Assembly (NCBI RefSeq): GCF_000372845.1 | Contig: NZ_KB889963.1 | Coordinates: forward strand, 2,996,304 to 3,060,303 | Reading direction: 5' to 3' | Length of the DNA stretch: 64,000 nt | Source: Methylocystis rosea SV97 | GTDB lineage: Bacteria; Pseudomonadota; Alphaproteobacteria; Rhizobiales; Beijerinckiaceae | In this document: piece after piece, positions 8,486 through 17,975 of the stretch | How positions within the stretch are numbered: the stretch's first letter is position 1 | Layout: each line of letters opens with the position of its first letter | Position numbers and translations under genes: made by a program | Notes under the pieces: generated by a model | Told to the model about the DNA's origin: nothing | The model's input: the letters and a program-made list of their open reading frames with translations, nothing else | Databases searched by the model: none

Positions 8486-9421
8486 ATGGCTGATCTTGGC
8501 ATCGACGACATTCGCGCGCTGCTGAGCGCAAAACCGCGACCCGTCGGCTGGCCGGCGCGGCGCGCCCGCATCGAGGAAGTCGGCGCCGCTTGGCCGAGCG
8601 CGCCGGATATCGCATTGGAGCCGGCGTCAATCGAGGGCATGGCCGCCGAATGGTCTTGCGCGCCAACGAGCGACCCGGCGCGCGCGCTGCTGTTCTTCCA
8701 TGGCGGCGGCTATTGCTCCGGCTCGATCGTCAGCCACCGCCGCATGGCCACTGAAGCCGGACGCGCCGCGGGCGCCCGCGCGCTCGCCGTCGAATTCAGA
8801 CTCGCGCCCGAGCATCCGTTTCCCGCCGCCTATGAGGATGCGCTCGCGGCCTGGCGATTTCTTCGGCAACAGGGGTTTGCCGCACGCCAGATCGCGGTCG
8901 GCGGCGACAGCGCCGGCGGCGGCCTGACGCTTGCCTTGCTGATGCGGCTGCGCGACCTCAAGGAGGCGCTCCCTGCCTGCGCCTGGCTCGTTTCGCCTTG
9001 GACCGATCTCACCCTCTCCGGCGAAACGCTGATCACGAAGGACGACGCCGACCCGCTGCTGCATATGGCCTATCTCGAGGAACTCGCGCAGGCCTATGTC
9101 CCAGCGGGAGTCGATCGCCGTGACCCCCGAGTCTCGCCGCTGTTTGGCGATCTGAGCGGCTTGCCGCCCCTCATGATTCAGGTGGGCTCAAACGAAACGC
9201 TGCTCGCCGATTCGACGCGACTCGCCGCGGCGGCCGGCGCCGCCAACGTCTCGGTCACGCTGGAGATCTGGCCGCGCATGATCCACGCGTGGCACTTATG
9301 GAATGCAAGGCTTGAGGACGGCCGGCGCGCGCTCGCGCATGCCGGCGCATTCATCCAGGCGCGATTATTGGAGGACGGCCAGATTCGCGTGGAGCGACTT
9401 TCCGATCTTCGAGAGCCATGA
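8486..9421 (+). CDS. Alpha/beta hydrolase, HSL-type esterase
   Basis: This 311-residue hydrolase belongs to the hormone-sensitive-lipase group of carboxylesterases. The oxyanion-hole motif HGGG (72-75) and the nucleophile elbow GDSAGG (Ser142) are intact. The family segment VGSNETLLADS supplies the acid region and MIHAWHLW the catalytic His. The ATG follows GGAGATTTT. Substrate is unknown; short-chain acyl esters are usual for the family. It is the only plus-strand gene inside this stretch and overlaps the 3' end of bamD by 57 bp. Confidence 0.85.
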   Translation: MADLGIDDIRALLSAKPRPVGWPARRARIEEVGAAWPSAPDIALEPASIEGMAAEWSCAPTSDPARALLFFHGGGYCSGSIVSHRRMATEAGRAAGARALAVEFRLAPEHPFPAAYEDALAAWRFLRQQGFAARQIAVGGDSAGGGLTLALLMRLRDLKEALPACAWLVSPWTDLTLSGETLITKDDADPLLHMAYLEELAQAYVPAGVDRRDPRVSPLFGDLSGLPPLMIQVGSNETLLADSTRLAAAAGAANVSVTLEIWPRMIHAWHLWNARLEDGRRALAHAGAFIQARLLEDGQIRVERLSDLREP

Positions 9422-10264
9422 ATCTGTGTATTCGTGCGGCTCGAGACCGTCGCTTTTCAGCAGCGCGTGGGCGTCCTTATACCACTGCGAATCCGGGTAA
9501 TTATGTCCCAGGATGGCGGCGGCGGTCTGCGCTTCATTGGTGACGCCCATCGCGAGATAGGCTTCGGTGAGACGATAGAGCGCCTCTTCGGTATGACGCG
9601 TCATCTGATATTTGCCGAGGACGTCATGGAAACGGTTGATCGCGGCGGGATAGTTCTTGCGAAGCAGATAGAAGCGCCCGACGTTCATCTCCTTGGCGGC
9701 GAGCTGGTCTCGCGTCACCTGCATTTTGTATTTGGCGTCGTTCACATATTCCGACTTCGGAAATTTCTGTACGAGCTGGGTGAAAACCTCGAGCGCCTTC
9801 TCCGCCGACTGCTGATCGCGCATGACGTCCGGCACCTGATTATAGAAGGACATGCCCGCGAGATAGTAGACATAGGGCGTATCGGCGGAGTTCGGATAAA
9901 GCCCGATATAGCGCATCGCCGATTGCACGGCGTCGTCATATTTGGGGTGCTCGTATTGAGCGAAGGTGGTCATCAGCAAGCCTTTTCGGGACCAGTCCGA
10001 TGACGGATATTGCTTTTCCAATTCGCCAAATTTCTTGGCTGCGCCCTCGTAGTCCTTGGCCTTGAGCCGCGCCAGACCGGCGTTATAGAGATCCTCGGCC
10101 GGGATGTCGGGCGTGACTTCCGTCTGATATTTCGTCCCGCCGCTGCCGAAGAGACCGAAACCGCTGGTGATCGAGTCCATGAGGTCGGCGCGCGCCGGCG
10201 CGGCGCCGATCAACAAGGCCGACGCCAAAGCTAACACTTTGATTGAACGAGCGAAAACCGACAT
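9365..10264 (-). CDS. bamD: Outer membrane protein assembly factor BamD
   Basis: This 299-residue TPR protein matches BamD, the essential scaffold of the BAM complex that inserts beta-barrel proteins. A signal peptide (residues 1-24, ending PARA) is followed by tandem TPR-like units, including YNAGLARLKAKDYEGAAKKF, FPKSEYVNDAKYKM and EALYRLTEAYLAMG. Oddity: BamD is normally a lipoprotein, but this protein has no lipobox and no cysteine at all. The ATG at 10264 is preferred because it starts the signal peptide; 10276 is also possible. It lies between lpxC and recN. Confidence 0.88.
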   Translation of the reverse strand: MSVFARSIKVLALASALLIGAAPARADLMDSITSGFGLFGSGGTKYQTEVTPDIPAEDLYNAGLARLKAKDYEGAAKKFGELEKQYPSSDWSRKGLLMTTFAQYEHPKYDDAVQSAMRYIGLYPNSADTPYVYYLAGMSFYNQVPDVMRDQQSAEKALEVFTQLVQKFPKSEYVNDAKYKMQVTRDQLAAKEMNVGRFYLLRKNYPAAINRFHDVLGKYQMTRHTEEALYRLTEAYLAMGVTNEAQTAAAILGHNYPDSQWYKDAHALLKSDGLEPHEYTDSWLSKIGKSLHANLAVLQ

Positions 10265-10433
10265 ATGTTGCCCCATTGCGGCGCTGCGCGACGCTCGCGC
10301 GGTCCCGGCGCCCTCTAAGCTCAATCAGCCAAAATGGCGTCGCAGGACGCCCCCTGCCCTGCCTTACGGCGCGCGGCGGCGCACCCATCCCGACTTTGCG
10401 GTCGGCTGAAAGAAGAACGTTCATCTGGCGAGA

Positions 10434-11429
10434 TTATGGCGATAGGCTTCGGCCTGTCGCACTCACGCCTTCGTTATGCCCGCTGTCGAGTTCGAGCGCC
10501 AGGGCGCCCGCGCGCGCCGCAGCTTCAAGAAGCGCGAGATTGAGGCTATGGCCGCCGCGATAGGAGCGGAAGGCGCCTATGATCGGCGCCCCGGCCAGCG
10601 CCAGATCGCCGACGACGTCGAGCATCTTGTGGCGCACGCATTCGTCGGCGAATCGCTCCCTCTGCGAATTGATCGCGGCGCCCGCGTCAAAGACGAGCGT
10701 ATTGTCGAGATTGGCGCCAAGCGCCAGACCTTCACGCCAAAGCCTTTCGGCATCGCGCAGGAATCCGAAGCTGCGAGCGCCGGCCAGTTCGCGCCGGAAC
10801 GTCTCAGGCGTCAGATCAAGCGCCAGGCGTTGGCGGCCGACTGGACGGGGAAAGGCGATTTCCACATCCAGATGAAGGCCGAATTCCGCCGGCCGCAGCT
10901 CCGCCCAGCCGGCCCCGTCGGATACGCGCGCCGGAGTGACGACGCGCAACACGCGCCGAGGCGCAGTAAGCGCCACGACGCCGGCCTCGTCGATCGCCGA
11001 GACGAAGTCGCGGGCCGAGCCGTCCATCGCTGGAACCTCGTCGCCTTCCAGCAAAACCAGCGCATTGTCGATGCGAAGCGCCGCAAGCGCGGCCATCACA
11101 TGCTCGACCGTGGACACGCTCGCGCCGTCGCCGGCGAGTTGTGTGCGCAATGTCGATGCATCGACGCGCGACCAATGCGCTTCGATATCGGCTCCGGCGA
11201 CGCTGAAAACGATCCCAACGTCAGCGCCGGCCGGCGCGAGCGTCATGCTGGCGCGACGACCGCCATGCACGCCCTGGCCGGTTAACGTGAAGCTTCGTGC
11301 GAGCGTCTGCTGAACCGCTGGCGCGGCCGCGCTCCCGGGACGCGCAGCGCGGCGCGCGCGCAACGCAGGTCGGCGTGAATCCGAACGAATGGCGCAACCC
11401 TCCCCTAAAGCCCGGACGAACGATAGCAA
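10434..11429 (-). CDS. lpxC: UDP-3-O-acyl-N-acetylglucosamine deacetylase LpxC
   Basis: LpxC is the zinc-dependent committed step of lipid A synthesis. Signatures: TLTGQGVHGG at the N-terminus, VEHVMAALAAL (zinc His), PAMDGSA, and RHKMLDVVGDLAL (second zinc His and Asp), plus SGHNEGV near the C-terminus. The start is uncertain. No in-frame ATG exists before the conserved domain; the listed TTG (331 residues) is the longest option, an internal TTG lies 22 codons later, and an ATT 13 codons in follows a strong GGGGAGGG. Located after ftsZ as in many alphaproteobacteria. Confidence 0.92.
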   Translation of the reverse strand: MLSFVRALGEGCAIRSDSRRPALRARRAARPGSAAAPAVQQTLARSFTLTGQGVHGGRRASMTLAPAGADVGIVFSVAGADIEAHWSRVDASTLRTQLAGDGASVSTVEHVMAALAALRIDNALVLLEGDEVPAMDGSARDFVSAIDEAGVVALTAPRRVLRVVTPARVSDGAGWAELRPAEFGLHLDVEIAFPRPVGRQRLALDLTPETFRRELAGARSFGFLRDAERLWREGLALGANLDNTLVFDAGAAINSQRERFADECVRHKMLDVVGDLALAGAPIIGAFRSYRGGHSLNLALLEAAARAGALALELDSGHNEGVSATGRSLSP

Positions 11430-11493
11430 ATCCGGGCGCCGACGCTCCAGTCACGCTTTCTTACAGTTTGTTACAAAAGCGGCGGCCAAAATG

Positions 11494-11520
11494 AAAAGGC
11501 CCGCGCGAGGCGGGCCTTTT
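11494..11520 (-). terminator. Rho-independent terminator after ftsZ
   Basis: AAAAGGCCCG (11494-11503) pairs perfectly with CGGGCCTTTT (11511-11520) around a short loop. Read on the minus strand the stem is followed by a T run. It lies 20 bp past the ftsZ stop and separates ftsZ from lpxC. Confidence 0.85.
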
Positions 11521-11539
11521 GCCGATTGTCGAGAATGTT

Positions 11540-13174
11540 TCAGTGGTTGGCCTGGCGACGCAGGAAGGCCGGGATCTCCAGATGATCCTCCTCGGACGGG
11601 CGCGGCTGCAGGGCGCGACGACCGTGCGAATCGAGCGCAGCATGTCCGCCGGCGCCGACCGGCGCCGGCGCGGCCGGTCGCTTGCCATATTCGGCGTGCG
11701 TCGCCGAAGGCTGGCCTGTGGGAGCCATTTGCGGGCGCGGGGCCGGCGCCGCGGGTCCGCCATGCATCGAATCTTCCTGACGGCTCGCCCCGAAGGAGGC
11801 GAGGCGCTCGAAGATCGATTTGCGTCGAGGATCGCCAGCGCCCATCTGCTGACGCAGCTGTTCCTGGATAGGCTGGGGAAAATCCTCGATCTGAGGCATG
11901 CGCGGCGCACGCGGCTGCTCGGGCGCCGGGGGGACATAGGCGACGGCCGGCGCTTCATGGCGCTCGGCTTCGTACCTCGGCTCGCCGTAGGCGAGACGAG
12001 GCGCCGCCGGCTCGAGGTAGACGCCATGCGCCGGCGCCTGCTCAGAATAATAGCCGGCATGGGCCTGCGGCTCTTCGCGATGACGCAGAACCGGCGCGGC
12101 CTCGACGGCCGGCGCCTGTTGGGCGCGCGCCTGCTGCAATTGGGCGCGCAGGCGCTCGGCGGCCTCGGCGAGACGCGATTCGCTCGTCGGATCATCGGCC
12201 GTGATGGCGGTCAGGTCGATGCCCGTCGCGACGACGGAGACGCGCACCACGCCCTCAAGCGACGAGTCGAATGTCGCGCCCAGAATGATGTTGGCGTCTT
12301 CGTCGACCTCCTGACGAATGCGGCTCGCCGCTTCGTCGACTTCGTAGAGGGTCAGATCGTGGCCGCCGGTGATCGAGATCAGCAGGCCGCGCGCGCCCTT
12401 CATCGACACTTCATCAAGCAGCGGATTGGCGATCGCGGCTTCCGCGGCAAGATTGGCGCGATTTTCGCCCGTGGCTTCGCCGGTGCCCATCATCGCCTTG
12501 CCCATGCCGCGCATGATCGAGCGGACGTCAGCAAAATCGAGATTGATGAGGCCTTCCTTGACCATCAAATCCGTAACCGACGCGACTCCCGAATAGAGAA
12601 CCTGGTCAGCCATGGCGAAGGCGTCGGCGAAGGTCGTCTTCTCCGTGGCGATGCGGAAGAGATTCTGATTCGGGATGACGATCAGCGTATCGACGCATTT
12701 TTGCAGTTCGGAGATGCCCGATTCGGCGATGCGCAGACGACGCTGACCTTCAAAATGGAACGGCTTGGTGACGACGCCGACGGTGAGAATGCCCATTTCG
12801 CGCGCGATCTGCGCGATTACCGGCGCGGCGCCCGTGCCGGTGCCGCCGCCCATGCCGGCGGTGACGAAGCACATATGCGCGCCGGAGAGATGCTCGCGAA
12901 TTTCTTCGCGCGCTTCTTCCGCGGCGGCGCGGCCGACTTCTGGCTGAGCGCCGGCGCCCAGTCCTTCCGTCACCTGCAGGCCCATTTGGATGATCCGCTC
13001 GGCCTGCGACGAGGCAAGCGCCTGGGCGTCAGTATTGGCGACAAGGAAATCGACGCCCGACAGACCAGAGGTGATCATATTATTGACGGCGTTGCAGCCG
13101 CCGCCGCCGACGCCGCAAACCATGATGCGGGGCTTCAATTCCCTGAGTTCGGGAGCTTTAAGGTTGATCGTCAT
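11540..13174 (-). CDS. ftsZ: Cell division protein FtsZ
   Basis: FtsZ is the tubulin-like GTPase that forms the division ring. [10 protein letters not shown] (21-30) and the tubulin signature GGGTGTG (109-115) are intact; the T7-loop region follows in the C-terminal half of the core. At 544 residues it is much longer than the E. coli protein. The extra length is a low-complexity linker (about 330-530) rich in Ala, Pro, Glu and Gln, ending in the conserved C-terminal peptide [10 protein letters not shown] that binds FtsA and other partners. Such long linkers are usual in Hyphomicrobiales. A strong terminator follows. Confidence 0.97.
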   Translation of the reverse strand: MTINLKAPELRELKPRIMVCGVGGGGCNAVNNMITSGLSGVDFLVANTDAQALASSQAERIIQMGLQVTEGLGAGAQPEVGRAAAEEAREEIREHLSGAHMCFVTAGMGGGTGTGAAPVIAQIAREMGILTVGVVTKPFHFEGQRRLRIAESGISELQKCVDTLIVIPNQNLFRIATEKTTFADAFAMADQVLYSGVASVTDLMVKEGLINLDFADVRSIMRGMGKAMMGTGEATGENRANLAAEAAIANPLLDEVSMKGARGLLISITGGHDLTLYEVDEAASRIRQEVDEDANIILGATFDSSLEGVVRVSVVATGIDLTAITADDPTSESRLAEAAERLRAQLQQARAQQAPAVEAAPVLRHREEPQAHAGYYSEQAPAHGVYLEPAAPRLAYGEPRYEAERHEAPAVAYVPPAPEQPRAPRMPQIEDFPQPIQEQLRQQMGAGDPRRKSIFERLASFGASRQEDSMHGGPAAPAPRPQMAPTGQPSATHAEYGKRPAAPAPVGAGGHAALDSHGRRALQPRPSEEDHLEIPAFLRRQANH

Positions 13175-13321
13175 CTGCCAGGCCTCTCACCAATGCGTTC
13201 ACAACTCGGCGCCCGTTGTCCTTCGCCCTTGGACGCCCGGTCGCCGAACGCGTCGTCCTTGGCAATCATCCCCGGCGCGTCGAAGCGCGCGCCGGGTCGA
13301 AAGAATCACTTTCACGCGATA

Positions 13322-14632
13322 CTAGAAGCTTTCTCTTAACCATCTCCCTACGCGCGAGATGTATCCGTCAGTTCCCGTCGCCGCGCGCTCGATCCGGCGC
13401 GGCTCGAAATATTCGTGCGCGGCGACTTGCGGATAAACGAGCAGCCCGGCCGCGGCCGCGAAGGCGGGGCTCTTGGAGGAATCCGGCAAGCCCTCGACGC
13501 CGATCGGACGTCCGACCCGAACCTGTCCGCCGAGAATGCGGCGCGCCGCCTCGGCGACGCCTGTGAGCTGGCTGGCGCCACCCGTCAGCACGATACGACG
13601 GCCAGGACCGCTCGGATGGCCAGCCTTCGCCAAGCGATCGCGCAGGAATTCCAGCGTTTCCTCTATTCGCGGGCGGATGATGCGCACGAGATGCGATTTA
13701 GGCGCATGCGCCTTGTGATCGCTCTCACCGACGTGATCGAAGGAAATGGTTTCGCGCTCGTCTGATGTCGAAGCGATCGCCGAGCCGTGAAAGGTCTTCA
13801 GCCGCTCCGCGTCGGAGAGCCGCGCATCGAGTCCGCGCGCGATGTCCATCGTGACGTGGGCGCCGCCAAGCGTGACGGCGTCAAGGTGAATCATCTCGCC
13901 TCTGGCGAAGACGGCTACGGATGTTGATCCGGCGCCCATGTCGATGACCACGACGCCCATCTCGGCCTCGTCCGGCTCGAGCGTGGAGAGTCCGGCGACG
14001 TAAGGCGCGGCGGCCATGGCTTCGACGCTGAGATGGCTGCGCTCGACGGCGACGAGAAGATTGCGGGCGGCGGCCTGATCGCAGGTCGCGACGTGGAGAT
14101 CGACCGCGAGCTCTTCGCCGATCATGTCTTTAGGCTCTCGGATGCCGGACACGCCGTCGAGCGAAAAGCCTGTAGGCAGCGAGTGCACGGCGACGCGGCC
14201 GCGAGCGAGATGATGCGCGGCCGAAGCCTCGAGCACCCGATGAATATCGTGTTCGGCGACTTCACGGCCGCCAATGACGCGTTTCGCCTGAAAATGCTGC
14301 GAGGACAGTCGGCCGCCCGACGCCGTGACGATGACGCGCTCGACCTGCATGCCCGCCATGCGCTCGGCGGCGTCCACGGTTTGCCGGATCGCGGCGTCGG
14401 CGGCGTCCATGTCGACCACGAGGCCGTTCTTCACGCCCAGAGAGCGCTGATGGCCAATGCCAACGACGCGAACGCGATGCGTGCGCCAATCGCCGGGCGC
14501 GACCGCGCCAAGCGGGGTCAGCCGCGCGATCAGGCAGGCGATCTTCGACGTGCCGACGTCAAGCGCCGCGAACGTCGCGGAGCGACGCGGTGAGAGCGGC
14601 TTCATGCGCGGTGGGACACCAGGGGAAATCAT
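13322..14632 (-). CDS. ftsA: Cell division protein FtsA
   Basis: FtsA is the actin-like ATPase that anchors FtsZ to the membrane. This 436-residue protein shows the phosphate-1 motif ALDVGTSKIACLIARL near the N-terminus, VVIDMGAGSTSVAVF (phosphate 2), and RRIVLTGGASQLTGV (adenosine motif). It ends in RVGRWLRESF, the amphipathic membrane-targeting helix. The ATG at 14632, 4 bp after the ftsQ stop, is chosen; an internal ATG at 14605 would shorten it by nine residues. A 147-bp gap separates it from ftsZ, room for a separate ftsZ promoter. Confidence 0.95.
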   Translation of the reverse strand: MISPGVPPRMKPLSPRRSATFAALDVGTSKIACLIARLTPLGAVAPGDWRTHRVRVVGIGHQRSLGVKNGLVVDMDAADAAIRQTVDAAERMAGMQVERVIVTASGGRLSSQHFQAKRVIGGREVAEHDIHRVLEASAAHHLARGRVAVHSLPTGFSLDGVSGIREPKDMIGEELAVDLHVATCDQAAARNLLVAVERSHLSVEAMAAAPYVAGLSTLEPDEAEMGVVVIDMGAGSTSVAVFARGEMIHLDAVTLGGAHVTMDIARGLDARLSDAERLKTFHGSAIASTSDERETISFDHVGESDHKAHAPKSHLVRIIRPRIEETLEFLRDRLAKAGHPSGPGRRIVLTGGASQLTGVAEAARRILGGQVRVGRPIGVEGLPDSSKSPAFAAAAGLLVYPQVAAHEYFEPRRIERAATGTDGYISRVGRWLRESF

Positions 14633-14636
14633 GCAG

Positions 14637-15653
14637 CTAACCACCACTCTTGGTCGACTTGCGCGGCGCAAGCTGCGCTTCGCGCGCCTCAGCGGCCTCT
14701 TCCGTCAGCCTGACGCTGATGCGGTCGGGAATGCGCAAGTCGATGAACATGACGTCCTTGTCGAGGATCCGCGCCTCTCGCTGCAGCCGCGCGAGCGTCT
14801 CCAGCGCGCCGGATGGATCGATCTCCGGCAGTTTCACCGTGACGCCATTCGTCACCTCGAAGTTCCAGCGGCGTCCCGCGACGAGCACGCCCGCCTTGAT
14901 GCGATGCGCAAGGTCGCCGGCCTTCGTCATCAGCATGAGAAATTCGAGCAGCCGCTTCTGCGCGCCCTCGCCGACGACGAACGGAAGACCGAGATAGCGC
15001 TGGTCGCGCAACTCATCGATCGGCACGCCGTCTTCGGAAATGACGGCGACGCGTCCGTCGCGCTGCCACAAGGCGCTTGGCTGCCGCTCTTCGATCGCGA
15101 CGACCAGGCGATCGGGGTACAGCTTCATCACCCGCGCGGATTTGACGAGGGGGACCTGCATCAGCCGGTCGCGCACCGCCGTCGCATCGAGAAAGGGCAA
15201 GGAGTTTCGCGGCCCGACGCCTGCGGCCTCGAGAAGTTCGCGTTCGGTCAACCGCGACTGCCCGGTGATGGTGACGGCGGAAATCGGAAACCCGGCGGCG
15301 CGCGCCGCTATATCATATAGTTCGCCCTCACTTGCGACGAGCGCGGCGTAGCCGCCGTTCTCGACGAAGCCCGCCGCGCCGACGGCGGCGAAGAGCGCTA
15401 GCGTCGCCAGAGCGCCGACGCCGGGACGGCCCAGCAAGGCGAGGCGCGAAAGGAGACGTTCGCCACGGGTTCTTCGCGCCGTCGCGCGCGGAGCGACCGC
15501 CGCGGCGGCGGGAACGGCTGCCGGCGGCGGGGCGGTCGCAACGGCGGCCGCCGCCAAGGCGTATGGGACTTCTCCGGGAACGATGGGGACGAGCGAGTGC
15601 CGAGCCGAAAACGACTCTCTCAACGATCGCAGGATGCGTCTTCCACCATCCAT
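14637..15653 (-). CDS. ftsQ: Cell division protein FtsQ
   Basis: FtsQ is a bitopic divisome protein linking early and late division proteins. This 338-residue version has a long Ala/Pro-rich cytoplasmic N-terminus (1-70), a transmembrane helix around residues 78-98, and a periplasmic POTRA domain (ISAVTITGQSRLTERELLEA) followed by the beta domain. The N-terminal extension is longer than in enterobacteria but common in alphaproteobacteria. Its ATG lies inside the 3' end of ddlB (34-bp overlap), so translation is coupled. Confidence 0.93.
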   Translation of the reverse strand: MDGGRRILRSLRESFSARHSLVPIVPGEVPYALAAAAVATAPPPAAVPAAAAVAPRATARRTRGERLLSRLALLGRPGVGALATLALFAAVGAAGFVENGGYAALVASEGELYDIAARAAGFPISAVTITGQSRLTERELLEAAGVGPRNSLPFLDATAVRDRLMQVPLVKSARVMKLYPDRLVVAIEERQPSALWQRDGRVAVISEDGVPIDELRDQRYLGLPFVVGEGAQKRLLEFLMLMTKAGDLAHRIKAGVLVAGRRWNFEVTNGVTVKLPEIDPSGALETLARLQREARILDKDVMFIDLRIPDRISVRLTEEAAEAREAQLAPRKSTKSGG

Positions 15654-16543
15654 CTGACCAACTCGCCGAATGAAAAACCTGCGTATGCCGCCATTTCTGG
15701 CACGAGCGAGGTCTCCGTCATTCCCGGCTGCGTGTTCACTTCCAATACGACGAGCTCGCCCGTACCTCCGGGGCGGTCGTCGTATCGGAAGTCCGCGCGG
15801 CTTACGCCGCGACAGCCGAGAGCTCGGTGAGCCTCAAGGGCCAAATGTTGGACCTCTTGGTAAATATTCTGTTTAAGATTTGCCGGAAGGACGTGTTTCG
15901 AGCCGCCCTTGGCGTATTTCGCGTGATAATCGTACCAGCCGCCGTCAGCAGCGAGGATTTCGATCACATCGAGCGCCTTGTCGTTCATGACAGCGCATGT
16001 GAGTTCGCGCCCGGCGATGAACTGCTCCGCGAGCATCATGTCGCCATGAGTCCAATCCTCGCGCCATAATTCCTGCGGGGGATGCTCTTGGCCCTCGCTG
16101 ACGATGAAGACGCCGAAGGAGGAGCCTTCGGAGACGGGCTTCAGGACATAGGGAAGGGGCAGCGCGTGCGCTTTGGCGGCGTCCAGCCTGTGCAGAACGC
16201 GCCCTTTTGGCGTCGGAACGCCGGCGGCCGCCATCACCGTCTTCGCGATATCCTTTTTCATCGCCACCGAAGAGGCGAGCACGCCCGAGTGCGTATAGGG
16301 GATGCGCAGAAGCTCCAGCGCGCCCTGAATGCAGCCGTCCTCGCCAAACTTGCCATGGAGCGCGTTGAAGGCGACATCGGGTTTGAGCGCTGCAAGAATG
16401 TTTGCGACGTCATGCCCCGCATCGACGCGGGACACTTGAAATCCCTGCTCTTCGAGGGCTTTCGCGCAGGCTTCGCCCGAGCGCAAGGAAATTTCGCGTT
16501 CGGCGGAGAGTCCGCCCATCAGAACGGCGACGTGCTTGGTCAT
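15620..16543 (-). CDS. ddlB: D-alanine--D-alanine ligase
   Basis: This 307-residue ATP-grasp ligase makes D-Ala-D-Ala for the peptidoglycan stem. The N-terminal VLMGGLSAEREISLRSG is the family signature; HGKFGEDGCIQG and LKPVSEGSSFGVF form the ATP-grasp and omega-loop region, and VLEVNTQPGMTETSLVPE near the C-terminus supplies metal and substrate contacts. Length is normal. It lies downstream of a small hypothetical gene and overlaps ftsQ, the standard dcw order. Confidence 0.96.
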   Translation of the reverse strand: MTKHVAVLMGGLSAEREISLRSGEACAKALEEQGFQVSRVDAGHDVANILAALKPDVAFNALHGKFGEDGCIQGALELLRIPYTHSGVLASSVAMKKDIAKTVMAAAGVPTPKGRVLHRLDAAKAHALPLPYVLKPVSEGSSFGVFIVSEGQEHPPQELWREDWTHGDMMLAEQFIAGRELTCAVMNDKALDVIEILAADGGWYDYHAKYAKGGSKHVLPANLKQNIYQEVQHLALEAHRALGCRGVSRADFRYDDRPGGTGELVVLEVNTQPGMTETSLVPEMAAYAGFSFGELVRWMVEDASCDR

Positions 16544-16568
16544 GTGCTCTCGACTTGAAAAATGCCAA

Positions 16569-16847
16569 CTAAAGATCCGAATAGGCGGCTTCGTCGGCTT
16601 CCGAAGCCCATTCGGTGAATGTGGCGAAAGGACAGAGCGGGTCGCTTAACGCGCCTGACGCTCGCGAAACTCGATCTTCGACCGAAGGACTCTTCTTCGG
16701 TCCCTGCTCGTCGCCGCTTTTCGACGTCGCCGCCGTTTCAGCGGCGTCCGAGAAACGGTGCGATTTTATTCGAGGCGGCACGGCGGGAATCTCCTCAAGC
16801 GTCCACGCTAAGATCTCAGCAGCGACGACGCAATCTTCTCGCGCCAT
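16569..16847 (-). CDS. Small hypothetical protein between murB and ddlB
   Basis: This 92-residue reading frame starts with ATG 5 bp after the murB stop and ends 25 bp before ddlB. Tight spacing inside the cluster supports it as a real gene. It is hydrophilic, without signal peptide or membrane segment; the middle is Ser/Lys-rich and the C-terminus PFATFTEWASEADEAAYSDL is rich in acidic and aromatic residues, a style seen at the ends of small toxin-antitoxin-type or regulatory proteins. I do not recognise the family and assign no function. Confidence 0.55.
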   Translation of the reverse strand: MAREDCVVAAEILAWTLEEIPAVPPRIKSHRFSDAAETAATSKSGDEQGPKKSPSVEDRVSRASGALSDPLCPFATFTEWASEADEAAYSDL

Positions 16848-16852
16848 TCATC

Positions 16853-17773
16853 TCAAGCGACGCCTATACGCTTGATTTCCCAATGGAGTTCGACGCCGCT
16901 CGTCTCGCGCACGCGCCGGCGCACCTCTTCGCCAAGCGCCTCGATGTCGGCGGCGCTCGCGCGGCCGCGATTGATGAGAAAATTGCAGTGCATCTCGCTG
17001 ACCTGCGCATCGCCGACGACGAGTCCGCGACAGCCGGCGGCGTCAATCAACCGCCACGCCTTTTCGCCATCAGGATTCTTGAAAGTCGAGCCGCCGGTCT
17101 TTTCCTTGATCGGCTGCGAGGCCTCCCGCGCCGCGGTAATGCGATCCATCTCGGCGATGATCGTCGCCGGATCGCCGGGCCGTCCCTGGTAAAGCGCCTG
17201 CGTGAAGATCACATCGTCGGGAGCGGAACAATGGCGATAGGCGTAGCCCATGTCGGCGACGCCAAAGACGCGGACGTCGCCGGCGCGGTCGACGCCGCGC
17301 GCTTCAATCAGCGCGTCCTTGGTCTCACCGCCATGCGCGCCGGCGTTCATGCGCAACGCGCCGCCGATCGCGCCGGGAATGCCGCGATAGAAGGCGAGTC
17401 CGTCAACGCCCGCTTCCGCCGCCGCGCGCGCGGCCTTCACGTCGGGAACCGCGGCGCCGACGCGCAGCCTGCAGCCGTCCTCGACGACGATCTCGCCAAA
17501 GCCCTTGGCCGAAAGCCGTATGACCACGCCTTCGACGCCGCCGTCGCGCACGATCAGATTGGAGCCAAGGCCGACGACGGTTACGGGAATCTCTCGCGGC
17601 AATCGCGCGAGGAAATAGGCGAGATCGGCTTCGTCGGCCGGCATGAACAGGATCTGCGCCGGCCCGCCGACGCGAAACCAGGTGTAAGGCGCGAGCGGCT
17701 CATGCGCCGTGATGCGCCCGCGCAATTGCGGCATCGCGGCCGTTATATCAGCGGAGATATCGGGGAAGGTCAT
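16853..17773 (-). CDS. murB: UDP-N-acetylenolpyruvoylglucosamine reductase MurB
   Basis: MurB is the FAD enzyme that reduces UDP-GlcNAc-enolpyruvate to UDP-MurNAc. This 306-residue protein has [10 protein letters not shown] and [14 protein letters not shown] (FAD binding), [28 protein letters not shown] with the catalytic Ser region, and [12 protein letters not shown] near the C-terminus, matching type I MurB. The ATG at 17773 (MTFPDIS) is chosen; an upstream extension is unlike the family. It is separated from murC by a toxin-antitoxin module and repeats instead of being adjacent. Confidence 0.95.
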   Translation of the reverse strand: MTFPDISADITAAMPQLRGRITAHEPLAPYTWFRVGGPAQILFMPADEADLAYFLARLPREIPVTVVGLGSNLIVRDGGVEGVVIRLSAKGFGEIVVEDGCRLRVGAAVPDVKAARAAAEAGVDGLAFYRGIPGAIGGALRMNAGAHGGETKDALIEARGVDRAGDVRVFGVADMGYAYRHCSAPDDVIFTQALYQGRPGDPATIIAEMDRITAAREASQPIKEKTGGSTFKNPDGEKAWRLIDAAGCRGLVVGDAQVSEMHCNFLINRGRASAADIEALGEEVRRRVRETSGVELHWEIKRIGVA

Positions 17774-17951
17774 GTGCGCCCAGCAGCTTGGTTGAGATCG
17801 CGCCGCGGCCATTTGGCGCCCTCTCGCGCGCGTCCTTTGAGGAAGGACAGAATCGTCGCCTGCGCGTTCCTAGATGTGAAAACCTTAAAAATCATGCCAA
17901 GTCCGTTGAATGCGAGCGGAAAATCTCACGCATAAGCGGGCCGAAAGGGGC

Positions 17952-17963
17952 GAGGGGACTTCG
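17952..17963 (+). repeat. Left copy of 12-bp direct repeat flanking the TA module
   Basis: GAGGGGACTTCG occurs here and again at 18523-18534, one copy on each side of the ParE-type toxin-antitoxin pair (17976-18478). An exact 12-bp match at this spacing is unlikely by chance and could mark an insertion or recombination site. The sequence is observed; the mechanism is inferred. Confidence 0.5.
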
Positions 17964-17975
17964 CGTTCAATATCG

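Noticed and set aside
11519-13339. 606-codon open frame antisense to ftsZ
   Set aside because: Composition is Arg/Gly/Ala-rich and low in complexity, with no domain signature; ftsZ on the other strand is certain. Long antisense frames are expected in GC-rich DNA.
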